Assembly (NCBI GenBank): GCA_900552255.1
Contig: URZF01000010.1
Coordinates: forward strand, 1 to 19,635
Direction of reading: 5' to 3'
DNA length: 19,635 nucleotides
Source of the DNA: an uncultured Eubacteriales bacterium
GTDB taxonomy: Bacteria > Bacillota > Clostridia > Oscillospirales > CAG-272
In this document: positions 7,629-15,506 of the stretch, piece by piece
Position numbering within the stretch: the stretch's first letter is position 1
Layout of the letters: each line of letters starts with the position of its first letter
Notes under the pieces: generated by a model
The model's database searches: none
Told to the model about the DNA's origin: nothing
Seen by the model: the letters and a program-made list of their open reading frames with translations, nothing else
Translations under genes and position numbers: made by a program

Positions 7629-7653
7629 CAAACCGAAAAGCACATGTTATAAT
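7625..7653 (+). promoter_or_regulatory. Consensus sigma-A promoter for the T-box/tyrS unit
   Basis: A perfect -35 TTGACA (7625-7630), 17-nt spacer and perfect -10 TATAAT (7648-7653), with an extended -10 TG at 7645-7646. The -35 box overlaps the fucosidase stop codon TGA (7626-7628). Transcription should begin near 7660, just before the T-box leader. Confidence 0.88.
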
Positions 7654-7659
7654 GAACGA

Positions 7660-7930
7660 GCAAAAAGCAATGATGGAACAAGTATGCACAGAGTTCCCTT
7701 TTCAGAGAGCCGCCGGAGGGTGCAAGGCGGCAGCGGGAGGCTGCGGCAGAATACACTCCTGAGCTGCGCACCGAGCCCTTTTCTGGGAGTAGGCTGCGAC
7801 GGGACGCGCCCGTTAAAGCGCTCGGAGTGTGACGGCACTCCATGAGGCGCATACCGCGAGGCAGGCGCAAACCGAGGTGGTAACACGAAACTTTCGTCCT
7901 CTGTCCCAAAAAGGGACAGAGGATTTTATT
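7660..7930 (+). promoter_or_regulatory. Tyrosine T-box riboswitch (tRNA-Tyr sensing leader of tyrS)
   Basis: The leader senses uncharged tRNA-Tyr and controls transcription read-through into tyrS. The specifier triplet UAC (7752-7754, within gaauacacu) is a tyrosine codon. A Stem III-like hairpin follows (acggg-acgcg-cccgt, about 7798-7812). The T-box core at 7872-7901 forms a textbook antiterminator: GAGG (7874-7877) pairs with CCUC (7898-7901), a 7-nt bulge UGGUAAC (7878-7884) lies between, and ACGA (7885-7888) pairs with UCGU (7894-7897). The bulge UGGU complements an ACCA tRNA end, as expected for tRNA-Tyr with discriminator A. CCUC is also the first arm of the terminator, so the two structures exclude each other. 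The 5' boundary is inferred from the promoter. Confidence 0.95.
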
Positions 7931-7933
7931 TTA
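7898..7933 (+). terminator. T-box regulated intrinsic terminator
   Basis: A perfect 10-bp stem (7898-7907 with 7913-7922, CCTCTGTCCC/GGGACAGAGG) encloses an AAAAA loop and is followed by ATTTTATTTTA. Its first arm is shared with the antiterminator. It ends just before the tyrS ribosome-binding site. Confidence 0.93.
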
Positions 7934-7948
7934 CGGAGGACAATACAA

Positions 7949-9169
7949 ATGGGAATTTACGAAGAATTACAGGCGCGCGGGCTTATCGCGCAGGTGACGG
8001 ACGAGGCGGAAATCCGCGAGCTTATCAACAACGGCGGCGCGCGCTTCTATATCGGCTTTGACCCGACGGCGGATTCGCTCCATGTCGGACATTTCATGGC
8101 GCTGTGTCTCATGAAGCGTCTGCAAATGGCAGGAAACCGTCCGGTCGTGCTCATCGGCGGCGGCACCGGCTATATCGGCGATCCGTCCGGCAGGACGGAC
8201 ATGCGCTCAATGATGACGCCGGAAACGATCCAGCACAACTGCGATTGCTTCAAAGCTCAGATGGAGCGCTTTATCGAATTCGGCGAGGACAAAGCCATTA
8301 TGGTCAACAACGCCGACTGGCTTTTGAAGCTCAACTATATCGACATGCTGCGCGAGGTCGGCGCCTGCTTCTCCGTCAACAATATGCTGCGTGCCGAATG
8401 CTACAAGCAGCGCATGGAGCGCGGACTCAGCTTCCTTGAATTCAACTATATGATCATGCAGTCCTATGACTTCTACTATCTGAGTGAGCATTACGGCTGC
8501 AACATGCAGTTCGGCGGCGACGATCAATGGTCGAATATGCTCTTCGGCGCCGATCTCATCCGCAAAAAGACCGGCAGGGACGCTTACGCCATGACCATCA
8601 CGCTGCTCATGAACAGCGAGGGCAAAAAGATGGGCAAAACCGCAAAGGGCGCCGTATGGCTCGATCCGAACAAGACCACGCCGTTTGAATTTTATCAATA
8701 CTGGCGCAACGTGGACGACGCAGACGTCATGAAATGTCTGAAAATGCTGACCTTCCTTTCCCTCGATGAAATCGCAGAGATGGAAAAATGGGAGGACAGC
8801 CGCATCAACGAGAAAAAGGAAATCCTCGCATATGAGCTGACCTCCCTTGTCCACGGCGAGGAGGAGGCAAGCAAGGCGAAAGCCGCTTCACGCGCGATTT
8901 TTTCAGGCGGGGACAGCGAAAACATGCCGACCACCGAGGTGGACGGCGCCGTTCTGTCGGACGGAAAAATTGCCGTTCTCGACCTCATGGTGCTGGGCGG
9001 CCTCGCACCGTCGAAGAGCGAGGCCAAACGCCTTGTCATGCAGGGCGGCGTGCTTTTGGACGACGAAAAGGTGGAACAATTCGGAGCGGCCGTGGATGCG
9101 GACGCCCTGAGAGCGGGCGTCGTCATCCGCCGCGGGAAAAAAGTTTTCCGCAAATTCATCCTGAAATGA
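7949..9169 (+). CDS. tyrS: Tyrosyl-tRNA synthetase
   Basis: Class I aminoacyl-tRNA synthetase charging tRNA-Tyr. 406 residues. The ATG at 7949 follows GGAGGA (7935-7940) and comes directly after the T-box terminator; the frame extends back to 7829 only inside the leader. The N-terminal Rossmann catalytic domain has the HIGH-type motif HVGH (45-48) in GFDPTADSLHVGHF. QFGGDDQWSN is at 187-196, and the KMSKS-type loop appears as KMGKT (227-231), as in many bacterial TyrRS. The C-terminal S4-like RNA-binding domain (about 340-406) ends with VIRRGKKVFRKF. The UAC specifier of the leader independently supports tyrosine specificity. A GNAT gene overlaps its stop codon. Confidence 0.97.
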   Translation: MGIYEELQARGLIAQVTDEAEIRELINNGGARFYIGFDPTADSLHVGHFMALCLMKRLQMAGNRPVVLIGGGTGYIGDPSGRTDMRSMMTPETIQHNCDCFKAQMERFIEFGEDKAIMVNNADWLLKLNYIDMLREVGACFSVNNMLRAECYKQRMERGLSFLEFNYMIMQSYDFYYLSEHYGCNMQFGGDDQWSNMLFGADLIRKKTGRDAYAMTITLLMNSEGKKMGKTAKGAVWLDPNKTTPFEFYQYWRNVDDADVMKCLKMLTFLSLDEIAEMEKWEDSRINEKKEILAYELTSLVHGEEEASKAKAASRAIFSGGDSENMPTTEVDGAVLSDGKIAVLDLMVLGGLAPSKSEAKRLVMQGGVLLDDEKVEQFGAAVDADALRAGVVIRRGKKVFRKFILK

Positions 9170-9708
9170 AGCCTGCGTCGCTTTGTCTGCGTAAAATCAC
9201 GGAAAAAGAACTCTCCGTCTCTCTTTTCGCCTCCTTTAACCGTTACCAAGAGGTCACTCGCTGCCGGCGAAAAGAAGACGGAAAATGGATTCTGCGCGAT
9301 ATCGCGTTCACAGAACAGTGGGACGATAAAGACTATGCCTATCTTGTAAAATGTCTCCATAACACCCTCCACCAAGGGGGCGCTGTCTGCGACGCCTTTG
9401 CGAACGGCGCACTTATCGGATTCGCCTCGGTCGAAAATAAGCCGCTTGGCAGCAGCGGGCAGTATTTGCAGCTTTCTTCCCTGCATGTTTCATACGGACT
9501 GCGCGGTATGGGCATTGGCCGAATGCTCTTTGCAATGGCCGCGGAGATGGCAAAGGAAAGAGGAGCGAAAAAGCTCTATATCTCCGCCCTTTCCGCCGAG
9601 GAATCACAGGCATTCTATCGCGCGGCGGGCTGCCGTGAAGCGGAGGAATACGACAGGACGCTCCATGAAAAGGAGCCCTGCGACTGCCAGCTTGAATATT
9701 TGCTGTAA
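9166..9708 (+). CDS. GNAT family N-acetyltransferase, coupled to tyrS
   Basis: Acetyl-CoA-dependent acyltransferase of unknown substrate, 180 residues. The GNAT core is in the second half: beta-strand LQLSSLHVSYGLRG leads into the acetyl-CoA pyrophosphate loop RGMGIG (113-118), followed by helix MLFAMAAEMAKERGAKKLYIS and the terminal YRAAGC strand-turn (151-156). The N-terminal about 70 residues are less typical and likely form the acceptor site. It begins inside tyrS (ATGA overlap at 9166-9169) and lacks a clear ribosome site, so translation is probably coupled to tyrS and the gene lies under the tyrosine T-box. A bidirectional terminator follows directly. Confidence 0.85.
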   Translation: MKPASLCLRKITEKELSVSLFASFNRYQEVTRCRRKEDGKWILRDIAFTEQWDDKDYAYLVKCLHNTLHQGGAVCDAFANGALIGFASVENKPLGSSGQYLQLSSLHVSYGLRGMGIGRMLFAMAAEMAKERGAKKLYISALSAEESQAFYRAAGCREAEEYDRTLHEKEPCDCQLEYLL

Positions 9709-9752
9709 AAACCAACGGAAGACGGGAAAAACACCGTCCTCCGTTGGTTTTT
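9708..9752. terminator. Bidirectional intrinsic terminator between convergent genes
   Basis: Inverted repeat: 9710-9719 pairs with 9740-9749, and 9721-9725 pairs with 9734-9738, with one A/C mismatch between them (about 15 bp). Flanking runs AAAAA (left) and TTTTT (right) make a U-tract on both strands. It ends the tyrS-GNAT unit and the opposing minus-strand block. The minus-strand stop codon at 9751-9753 falls in the T-tract. Confidence 0.92.
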
Positions 9753-10659
9753 ATCCTATGGATCTCATATTATCTGAAGCATAGAATGTGGAAAAATACG
9801 CATTCTCTCCCATGCTCTCAAAATCAAAAAGCTCGCTCACGGTCACAAAAGAATAGCCCTCCTTCGCAAGCTCGTCCAGCACCCGGTCGAGCACGTCGGG
9901 CGTGATCTCCTTGATATCATGCATCAGGACAATGCCGCCGTTTTCCGCCTCGGAAAGCACAAGCGACACCGCGCCTTCCACAGCCTCTTCATAGCTGATT
10001 TCGCCGTCCTGCCACTTTTTATTGAATTCCCAGTCGCGGGAATCCGAATTCCAAAGAATTGTGTGCATCCGCACGCCGGCCGCATAAAGGACGTCGAGAA
10101 CATTCCTGTCGATATGTCCGCCCGGCGGGCGCAGAAGCGTCGGCGTATATCCAAGACCGACAAGCTCTTCGATTTTTCGATTGACCTCCGTGATCTCCCG
10201 AAGGATTTCTTCGTCGGAAAGCTCTGTAAGGCTCGACGGATGCGTATCGGAATGGTTTCCGATCTCACAACCCAGCGAAAGCGCACGGCGCAAATTCATG
10301 ATTTTGGCTTCGGAAAGATTGTATCCCACCGTAAAAAATGTCGCCTTTGCCTGATGCTTCTCCAAAATATCGAGAATTTGCGGCGTTATGGAAAGGCTCG
10401 GCCCGTCGTCAAAGGTCAAAGCGATCACCTTATCCGGCTTTACCGGCTGCTCAGGACGGTCTGCCGTCGTTTCCGTCTGCCCCGGCGTTGTATCCGCCTC
10501 AGGCGGAGCGGTGGATTCCGCAGCCTGCAAATCGGAAGTGGTTCCATTCGGTGTCTTACCGGAATTGTTAATCTTAACAGATACAAAAAGAATGACGAAA
10601 ATTGCAATCGCCATCACGGCGGTCAAAACGCCGATTATTATTTTACTTGATATTTTCAA
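9751..10659 (-). CDS. Membrane-anchored polysaccharide deacetylase (NodB domain)
   Basis: Carbohydrate esterase family 4 enzyme, probably removing N-acetyl groups from peptidoglycan or another envelope glycan outside the membrane. 302 residues. TTG start with GAGGAAA upstream (spacing about 7). An N-terminal hydrophobic segment (about 7-28) acts as anchor or signal, then a Thr/Pro/Glu-rich low-complexity linker (about 31-75). The NodB domain has TFDDG (82-86, catalytic D84 and metal D85), metal histidines H136 and H140 in GNHSDTH, RPPGG (177-181), and LMHD (245-248) with the late histidine. All expected catalytic residues are present. Last gene of the minus-strand block, 26 nt after the GpsA-like gene. 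The true substrate cannot be read from sequence. Confidence 0.9.
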   Translation of the reverse strand: MKISSKIIIGVLTAVMAIAIFVILFVSVKINNSGKTPNGTTSDLQAAESTAPPEADTTPGQTETTADRPEQPVKPDKVIALTFDDGPSLSITPQILDILEKHQAKATFFTVGYNLSEAKIMNLRRALSLGCEIGNHSDTHPSSLTELSDEEILREITEVNRKIEELVGLGYTPTLLRPPGGHIDRNVLDVLYAAGVRMHTILWNSDSRDWEFNKKWQDGEISYEEAVEGAVSLVLSEAENGGIVLMHDIKEITPDVLDRVLDELAKEGYSFVTVSELFDFESMGENAYFSTFYASDNMRSIG

Positions 10660-10685
10660 ACTATTTCCTCATACGCGCTTGCGCG

Positions 10686-11642
10686 TCAAAACTCATTTTT
10701 GATTTCTCGTGTGAAAAGGGCGTTCAGCGTCGCATAAGCGTCCTTGCCCTCATAAAGAATCTCATATACACCACGGCAGATCGGAAGCTCTACGCCGCAG
10801 GTCTCCCCAAGACTCATGATAGCGCGCGCGGTCGCATAGCCCTCCGCAAGCTCATGATAGGGTTCTCCCCTCACAAAAGCTTCTCCAAAGCGCCTGTTAT
10901 GGCTGTAAGCGGAAAAAACAGTCGCTTCATAATCTCCCAAATGGCAAAGCCCATAAGCGGAAAACGGATTCCCGCCCAATGCGCCGATCAGCGCTGCGAT
11001 TTCATGAGTGCCGCGCGACATGAGCGCGCCTTTCAAGCTGGAAAGCGAAAGGCCGTCGAGAAAGCCCGCCGCAATTCCGATGACGTTCTTTGACGCGGCG
11101 CCGATCTCATTTCCAAGCATATCCGACCCATAGTAAAAACGTATAATTCCGCCTGAAAAGGCATCGACAAGAAGATGCTTGGTCTCCTCATCCTCGCTGT
11201 CTATAACCATGCAGTTCGGGATTCCGCGATAAAATTCCTGAACATGTCCCGGTCCCACCCAGATCGCAATGCGGTTCGAGGGATCAAGAAATTCCGACGC
11301 CACCACGGAAAGCCGCTCGCCGTGCGGCATTTCAAGCCCCTTCATGCAAAGCACGAATATCTTATTTTTCGGTGACAGCAAGGCAATCTCCCCCATCAAT
11401 GCGCGCAGGTCCTGCGCGCCGACAGAAATGACGACGACTTCAGCCTCCGTCATGCAGGAAAGCTCTGTTGAAAGAGAAACCGAGGCAGGCAGCTCAATCA
11501 GATCGTTTCTCCGTTCCCTTATCCATCTCTGCATAGATGCGGAATTTTCCCTTCCGTAAAGCGTCACCTCATGATGCAGCCTGTCAAGAAGCCACGCGAT
11601 AAAAGACCCCCATCTGCCGCATCCGATCACCGTTATTTTCAT
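10686..11642 (-). CDS. Glycerol-3-phosphate dehydrogenase (GpsA) family protein, divergent
   Basis: NAD(P)-dependent dehydrogenase of the GpsA fold; canonical members reduce dihydroxyacetone phosphate to glycerol-3-phosphate for phospholipid synthesis. 318 residues from the ATG at 11642 (GGAG about 7 nt upstream); the longer start at 11669 adds a non-family N-terminus. The nucleotide-binding loop is GCGRWG (7-12), and KGLE is at 101-104. The motif normally GPSH reads GPGH (130-133). NEIGAASKNVIG carries the expected catalytic lysine K185, and HNRRFG (248-253) is retained. The usual GLAGLGDL region reads GLCHLGDY. The substitutions suggest a specialised or second GpsA homologue, so gpsA is not assigned. 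It sits between a phospholipase-like gene and a deacetylase. Confidence 0.82.
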   Translation of the reverse strand: MKITVIGCGRWGSFIAWLLDRLHHEVTLYGRENSASMQRWIRERRNDLIELPASVSLSTELSCMTEAEVVVISVGAQDLRALMGEIALLSPKNKIFVLCMKGLEMPHGERLSVVASEFLDPSNRIAIWVGPGHVQEFYRGIPNCMVIDSEDEETKHLLVDAFSGGIIRFYYGSDMLGNEIGAASKNVIGIAAGFLDGLSLSSLKGALMSRGTHEIAALIGALGGNPFSAYGLCHLGDYEATVFSAYSHNRRFGEAFVRGEPYHELAEGYATARAIMSLGETCGVELPICRGVYEILYEGKDAYATLNALFTREIKNEF

Positions 11643-11672
11643 AGATAAGCTCCGATCCTGACGCCTCATCCG

Positions 11673-12299
11673 TCACCCTTTAAGATAAGCACCGAATATC
11701 CCGTCGAGATATGGAATCGCCGATCGGTAAATATCGGCAAAATCGGCGTGTTCATTTTGTTTTCCATTTATCTCTATGCCGATATAATCGGAGAGATTCG
11801 CAGCGAAATCGATTTCCGCCGTCATATCCGCCCTTATCATGCCGAAAGGAAATTCTTCCGTCTGAAAACGGCGCGCCTGTAAAATCCATCGCTCGTAATC
11901 CTCCGCCCTCACCGCTCCCTCATGGAGCAGCCGGCCGATACCGAGCGAAGCCAAGCGATATGCGATTCCATCCCATTCCGCCTCCGGAATCCCCGCGCGG
12001 CGGAACTCCGCTTCCCATCGGTCGCGGAAGAAGATATCCGTCACAAGATGCATATGATAACCGAGCGCGAACCGATCGGATTTATTCGATTTGTCAAAGC
12101 TTTTCAGCACATCGTCCCGCCATGACAAGCGGTTCCCGCGCAAATGCGTCTCGAATTTTTCCGCAAGCGTGCAGTCCGGACGGGACAGCACGGCATCCGG
12201 CGCGATATTTCCGAGAAAAAAATCCCCGCTTTCCCGTACATATAGATACTTCTCCGAAAGCGTGCCGGCAAGCGAAATATGGTAAAACGGCAGCGGCAT
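11673..12299 (-). CDS. Zinc-dependent phospholipase C-like protein
   Basis: 208 residues, resembling the zinc-dependent phospholipase C/S1-P1 nuclease-like hypothetical proteins common in Clostridia. The pattern that suggests this is H7 near the N-terminus, GNIAPDA with D35, H52, and GYHMHLVTD (80-88) with H82, H84 and D88, which together could build a multi-zinc site. No signal peptide is visible, unlike secreted phospholipases, so an intracellular phosphoesterase or non-enzymatic role is possible. Its ATG lies 2 nt after the tgt stop and the next gene follows closely, so it is almost surely co-transcribed and perhaps translationally coupled. Family assignment is moderate; substrate unknown. 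Confidence 0.72.
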   Translation of the reverse strand: MPLPFYHISLAGTLSEKYLYVRESGDFFLGNIAPDAVLSRPDCTLAEKFETHLRGNRLSWRDDVLKSFDKSNKSDRFALGYHMHLVTDIFFRDRWEAEFRRAGIPEAEWDGIAYRLASLGIGRLLHEGAVRAEDYERWILQARRFQTEEFPFGMIRADMTAEIDFAANLSDYIGIEINGKQNEHADFADIYRSAIPYLDGIFGAYLKG

Positions 12300-12301
12300 C
12301 G

Positions 12302-13432
12302 TCAGATCCGCTCCGCCAAGACCGCACGGTAACGACGGTAAAATTCCTCATACCGCCCCGCGTCGAGCGCCTCACGGATCTTCGCCATCAGTTCATTGTA
12401 GAAATAGAGGTTGTGAAGCACGGCGAGGCGCATACCAAGCATCTCGTCCGCGCGCAGAAGATGCCGGATATAGCCGCGCGAATAATGCCTGCACGCCGGA
12501 CAGCCGCAATCCGGATCGATCGGCAGCGAATCGCGCTGATATTTGTTGTTGTTGAGATTCATCGTGCCCTTCCATGTGAAAATATAGCCGTGGCGCGCGT
12601 TTCGGGACGGCATCACGCAGTCGAAGAAATCCACGCCGCGGTAAACCGCTTCGAGAATGTTGACCGGCGTGCCGACTCCCATGAGGTACCGCGGCTTCTG
12701 TTTCGGCATGAACGGCTCCACCTGCTCGATGATGTGATACATCACCTCGGTTTCCTCGCCGACGGCAAGGCCGCCGATCGCGTAGCCGTCGAGGTCGAAC
12801 TCCGCGATCGTCTTCATATGGTCGATGCGGATATCGTCATATGTGCCTCCCTGTCCGATTCCAAACAAAAGCTGATGCGGATTGATGGTTTCCGGCAGCG
12901 AATTGAGGCGCGCCATCTCCGTCTTGCAGCGGGCAAGCCAGCGCGTCGTGCGGTCGACGGACGCCTTCACATACTCATACGGCGAGGGATTTTCGATACA
13001 CTCGTCGAACGCCATGGCGATGGTGGAGGCGATGTGCGACTGAATCTGCATGCTCTCCTCCGGCCCCATGAAAATCCTTCTGCCATCCACATGGGAGGCG
13101 AAATGCACGCCCTCCTCCGTGATTCTGCGAAGTCCCGCAAGCGAGAATACCTGAAAGCCGCCGCTGTCCGTGAGCACCGGCCGATTCCAGTTAAAAAATT
13201 TATGGATGCCGCCCATATCGTAAATGACGTCGTCCCCCGGACGCACATGCAGATGATAGGTGTTGGAAAGCTCCACCTGACAGCCGATCTCGTAGAGGTC
13301 CTGCGTGGAAATGCCGCCCTTGATGGCAGCGGATGTTCCGACATTCATAAAAACGGGGGTCTGTATCGTGCCGTGAACGGTTTCAAAGGTGCCGCGGCGC
13401 GCGTGCCCCTCCTGCTTTAACAATGTAAACAT
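12302..13432 (-). CDS. tgt: tRNA-guanine transglycosylase
   Basis: Exchanges the wobble guanine of GUN-anticodon tRNAs (Asp, Asn, His, Tyr) for a queuine precursor in the queuosine pathway. 376 residues, the normal bacterial length. GGGAGGA precedes the ATG by 5 nt. Visible features: NTYHL (57-61), LTDSGGFQVFSL with general acid/base D89, GIGQGG (191-196), and FDCVMPSRNARHG with nucleophile D271. The structural zinc site is C309, C311, C314 and H340. It lies 50 nt after mutL and 2 nt before the phospholipase-like gene. Nothing in the sequence suggests an archaeosine-type enzyme. No queuosine synthesis gene other than this one is in the window. Confidence 0.97.
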   Translation of the reverse strand: MFTLLKQEGHARRGTFETVHGTIQTPVFMNVGTSAAIKGGISTQDLYEIGCQVELSNTYHLHVRPGDDVIYDMGGIHKFFNWNRPVLTDSGGFQVFSLAGLRRITEEGVHFASHVDGRRIFMGPEESMQIQSHIASTIAMAFDECIENPSPYEYVKASVDRTTRWLARCKTEMARLNSLPETINPHQLLFGIGQGGTYDDIRIDHMKTIAEFDLDGYAIGGLAVGEETEVMYHIIEQVEPFMPKQKPRYLMGVGTPVNILEAVYRGVDFFDCVMPSRNARHGYIFTWKGTMNLNNNKYQRDSLPIDPDCGCPACRHYSRGYIRHLLRADEMLGMRLAVLHNLYFYNELMAKIREALDAGRYEEFYRRYRAVLAERI

Positions 13433-13482
13433 ATGATTCCTCCCGCCGGAGAACAGCCGGCGTATTCAAAAAATATTAAGGT

Positions 13483-15471
13483 TTATGTACGTCCGAATCG
13501 CCTCTCCAGCTCCTTTTTACCGATTTCAAACGCTACCGGCCGGCCGTGCGGACAGAATTTGATGCAGTCGTACCGAAGCAGATTGTCGCAGATCCAGCGG
13601 ATATGCGCCTCGTCGTAGACGCGGCCGCCCTTGATCGAAGCCTTGCAGGAGCTTTGATAAAGCGCCTTTTCAAAAACACTCCGCCGCCGGGTTTCGATCG
13701 GCTCCCCGCCCTCCAGCATACCCGTGACAAGTCCCAAAAAGAGCTCCTTTGCCTCCGACATTCCGAAATCCTCGGGGATTGCGCGCAGGGATGCCTCTCT
13801 GTCCGAAGCATCAAATTCAAAGCCGACCTTTTCAAGCTCCGGCTTATACTCTCGGCAAATCTGCGCTTCCTCTGCCGTAAGCGGCAGCGAAATCGGCTCC
13901 AGCAGCATCCGCACGTTCGGCGTATCGGAGCTCATATTGGCGCGCAGTCTCTCAAAATTGATGCGCTCATGGGCGGCGTGCTTGTCAAAAATGATCATTT
14001 TTTCTTCCGTTTCGAGGATCACATAGCAGTTGAATACCTCGCCGACGATGCGGTATTCCGGAACGGGATGCGATGCGGCTCCCGCGATTTTCGCATCCGT
14101 TTCTTCCCTGATAACAGGTTTGTACGGCTCTTCTCTGCGAAGCTCCCTCACGGCCGCGCCATAAAGCCGCTCCCGCATCTCAAAACTGCGGATATCCGTA
14201 TCCGAACCGAGCCTTTGCTGCCCTGTGGCCGGACGATTGTCCGAAAGCTGCGGGACATCGACCGGCGTGTCGTCCTCGCTATCGGACGGCGCGTTTGCCC
14301 GCGACATGTCGCGGGAGGCGATTTCGCTTTCCGCCCCTTTTTCCGCCGCCTTTTCAAACAGAAGATCAAGCGGGGTGCGCGCCGCCGGGGTCTGCACCTC
14401 TTTCATGACAGACGCGGCAGGCGCGGAGGATATCTTTTCCGTCCGGGTCCCCTTTCCCGAAAAGGAAAGCTCCGGCCTTGTGATATCATGCTCCAATGTC
14501 CCGCGCACCGCGGAATACAGCGCGTCGAACACCGCCTTTTCATTTGAAAATTTGACCTCAAGCTTTGCCGGATGGATGTTGACGTCGACAAGAGAAGCCG
14601 GTATTTTGAGATTCAGGACGCACGATGGGAACTTATCCGACGGAATATACGAACGATACGCCGCTTCCAGCGACGCCGTAAGAGTTTTGCTGCGCACCGA
14701 GCGCGAATTGATGAAAAACTGCTGCATACCGCGGTTCCCGCGCACGTTGTCCGGCGCGGAAGCATAGCCCTCGACGGCGATTCCGCCGGAGCTGCCGTTC
14801 ACCGCGATCAGCCTTGTCGCAAACGCGCCGCCGTAAACGGCGTAAATCGCGTTTTGCAGCTTTCCGTCGCCCATCGTCGCAAATTTCAAGGCCCCGTCTG
14901 AGATAAAACGAAACGCGATCTCGGGATGGGATACCGCAAGCCGTTCCACTGCCTGCGCCACGGCCGCTCCCTCCGCCGAATCCGATTTCAGAAATTTGAG
15001 TCTCGCCGGCGTCGTGGCAAAAAGCTTTTCGCAGATGATCGTCGTGCCGTCGGGACAGCCGGCGGAGGAGACCTCCTCCACCTTTCCGTATGCGCCGGAG
15101 AGCAGCGTTCCCTCGCCGTCCTCTTTTCGCTTTGTCATCATGCGAAATTCCGAAACGGCGGTGATGGCCGCGAGCGCCTCTCCACGGAAGCCGAGTGTGA
15201 GAATCGACGAAAGATCCTCCGCACTGTGGATTTTGCTTGTCGCGTGGCGGCGCACGGAGGTCACGGCATCCTCGCCGCTCATACCGCAGCCGTCGTCCGT
15301 CACACGCATGAAGGAGACGCCGCCTTTGGAAATTTCCACCGTAACCGCGGAGGCGCCGGCGTCGATGGAATTTTCCACCAGCTCCTTGATAGCGGAGGCC
15401 GGACGCTCCACGACCTCGCCCGCAGCGATCAGATTGGCGACGGATATATCGAGAACATTGATGATTCCCAC
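13483..15471 (-). CDS. mutL: DNA mismatch repair protein MutL
   Basis: Couples MutS mismatch recognition to strand excision. 662 residues. GTG start with AAAGGAG 7 nt upstream. The N-terminal GHKL ATPase has NSIDAGA (34-40), DDGCGM (59-64) and GFRGEAL (94-100). A variable acidic, low-complexity linker spans about 340-465. The C-terminal dimerisation domain carries the endonuclease motif DKHAAHERINFE (496-507, D-x-H-A-x2-E-x4-E form), CKASIK (609-614) and the metal-binding CPHGRP (640-645). This marks a nicking MutL of the methyl-independent type, not the E. coli type. It starts 35 nt after mutS and shares its strand and block. Confidence 0.97.
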   Translation of the reverse strand: MGIINVLDISVANLIAAGEVVERPASAIKELVENSIDAGASAVTVEISKGGVSFMRVTDDGCGMSGEDAVTSVRRHATSKIHSAEDLSSILTLGFRGEALAAITAVSEFRMMTKRKEDGEGTLLSGAYGKVEEVSSAGCPDGTTIICEKLFATTPARLKFLKSDSAEGAAVAQAVERLAVSHPEIAFRFISDGALKFATMGDGKLQNAIYAVYGGAFATRLIAVNGSSGGIAVEGYASAPDNVRGNRGMQQFFINSRSVRSKTLTASLEAAYRSYIPSDKFPSCVLNLKIPASLVDVNIHPAKLEVKFSNEKAVFDALYSAVRGTLEHDITRPELSFSGKGTRTEKISSAPAASVMKEVQTPAARTPLDLLFEKAAEKGAESEIASRDMSRANAPSDSEDDTPVDVPQLSDNRPATGQQRLGSDTDIRSFEMRERLYGAAVRELRREEPYKPVIREETDAKIAGAASHPVPEYRIVGEVFNCYVILETEEKMIIFDKHAAHERINFERLRANMSSDTPNVRMLLEPISLPLTAEEAQICREYKPELEKVGFEFDASDREASLRAIPEDFGMSEAKELFLGLVTGMLEGGEPIETRRRSVFEKALYQSSCKASIKGGRVYDEAHIRWICDNLLRYDCIKFCPHGRPVAFEIGKKELERRFGRT

Positions 15472-15506
15472 GTGTTTTCTCCTTTCTCCGGCTTATCCGG
15501 AACGGT

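Noticed and set aside
11711..13420. 569-codon plus-strand open frame
   Set aside because: It is antisense to tgt and the phospholipase-like gene, both with convincing motifs and ribosome sites.
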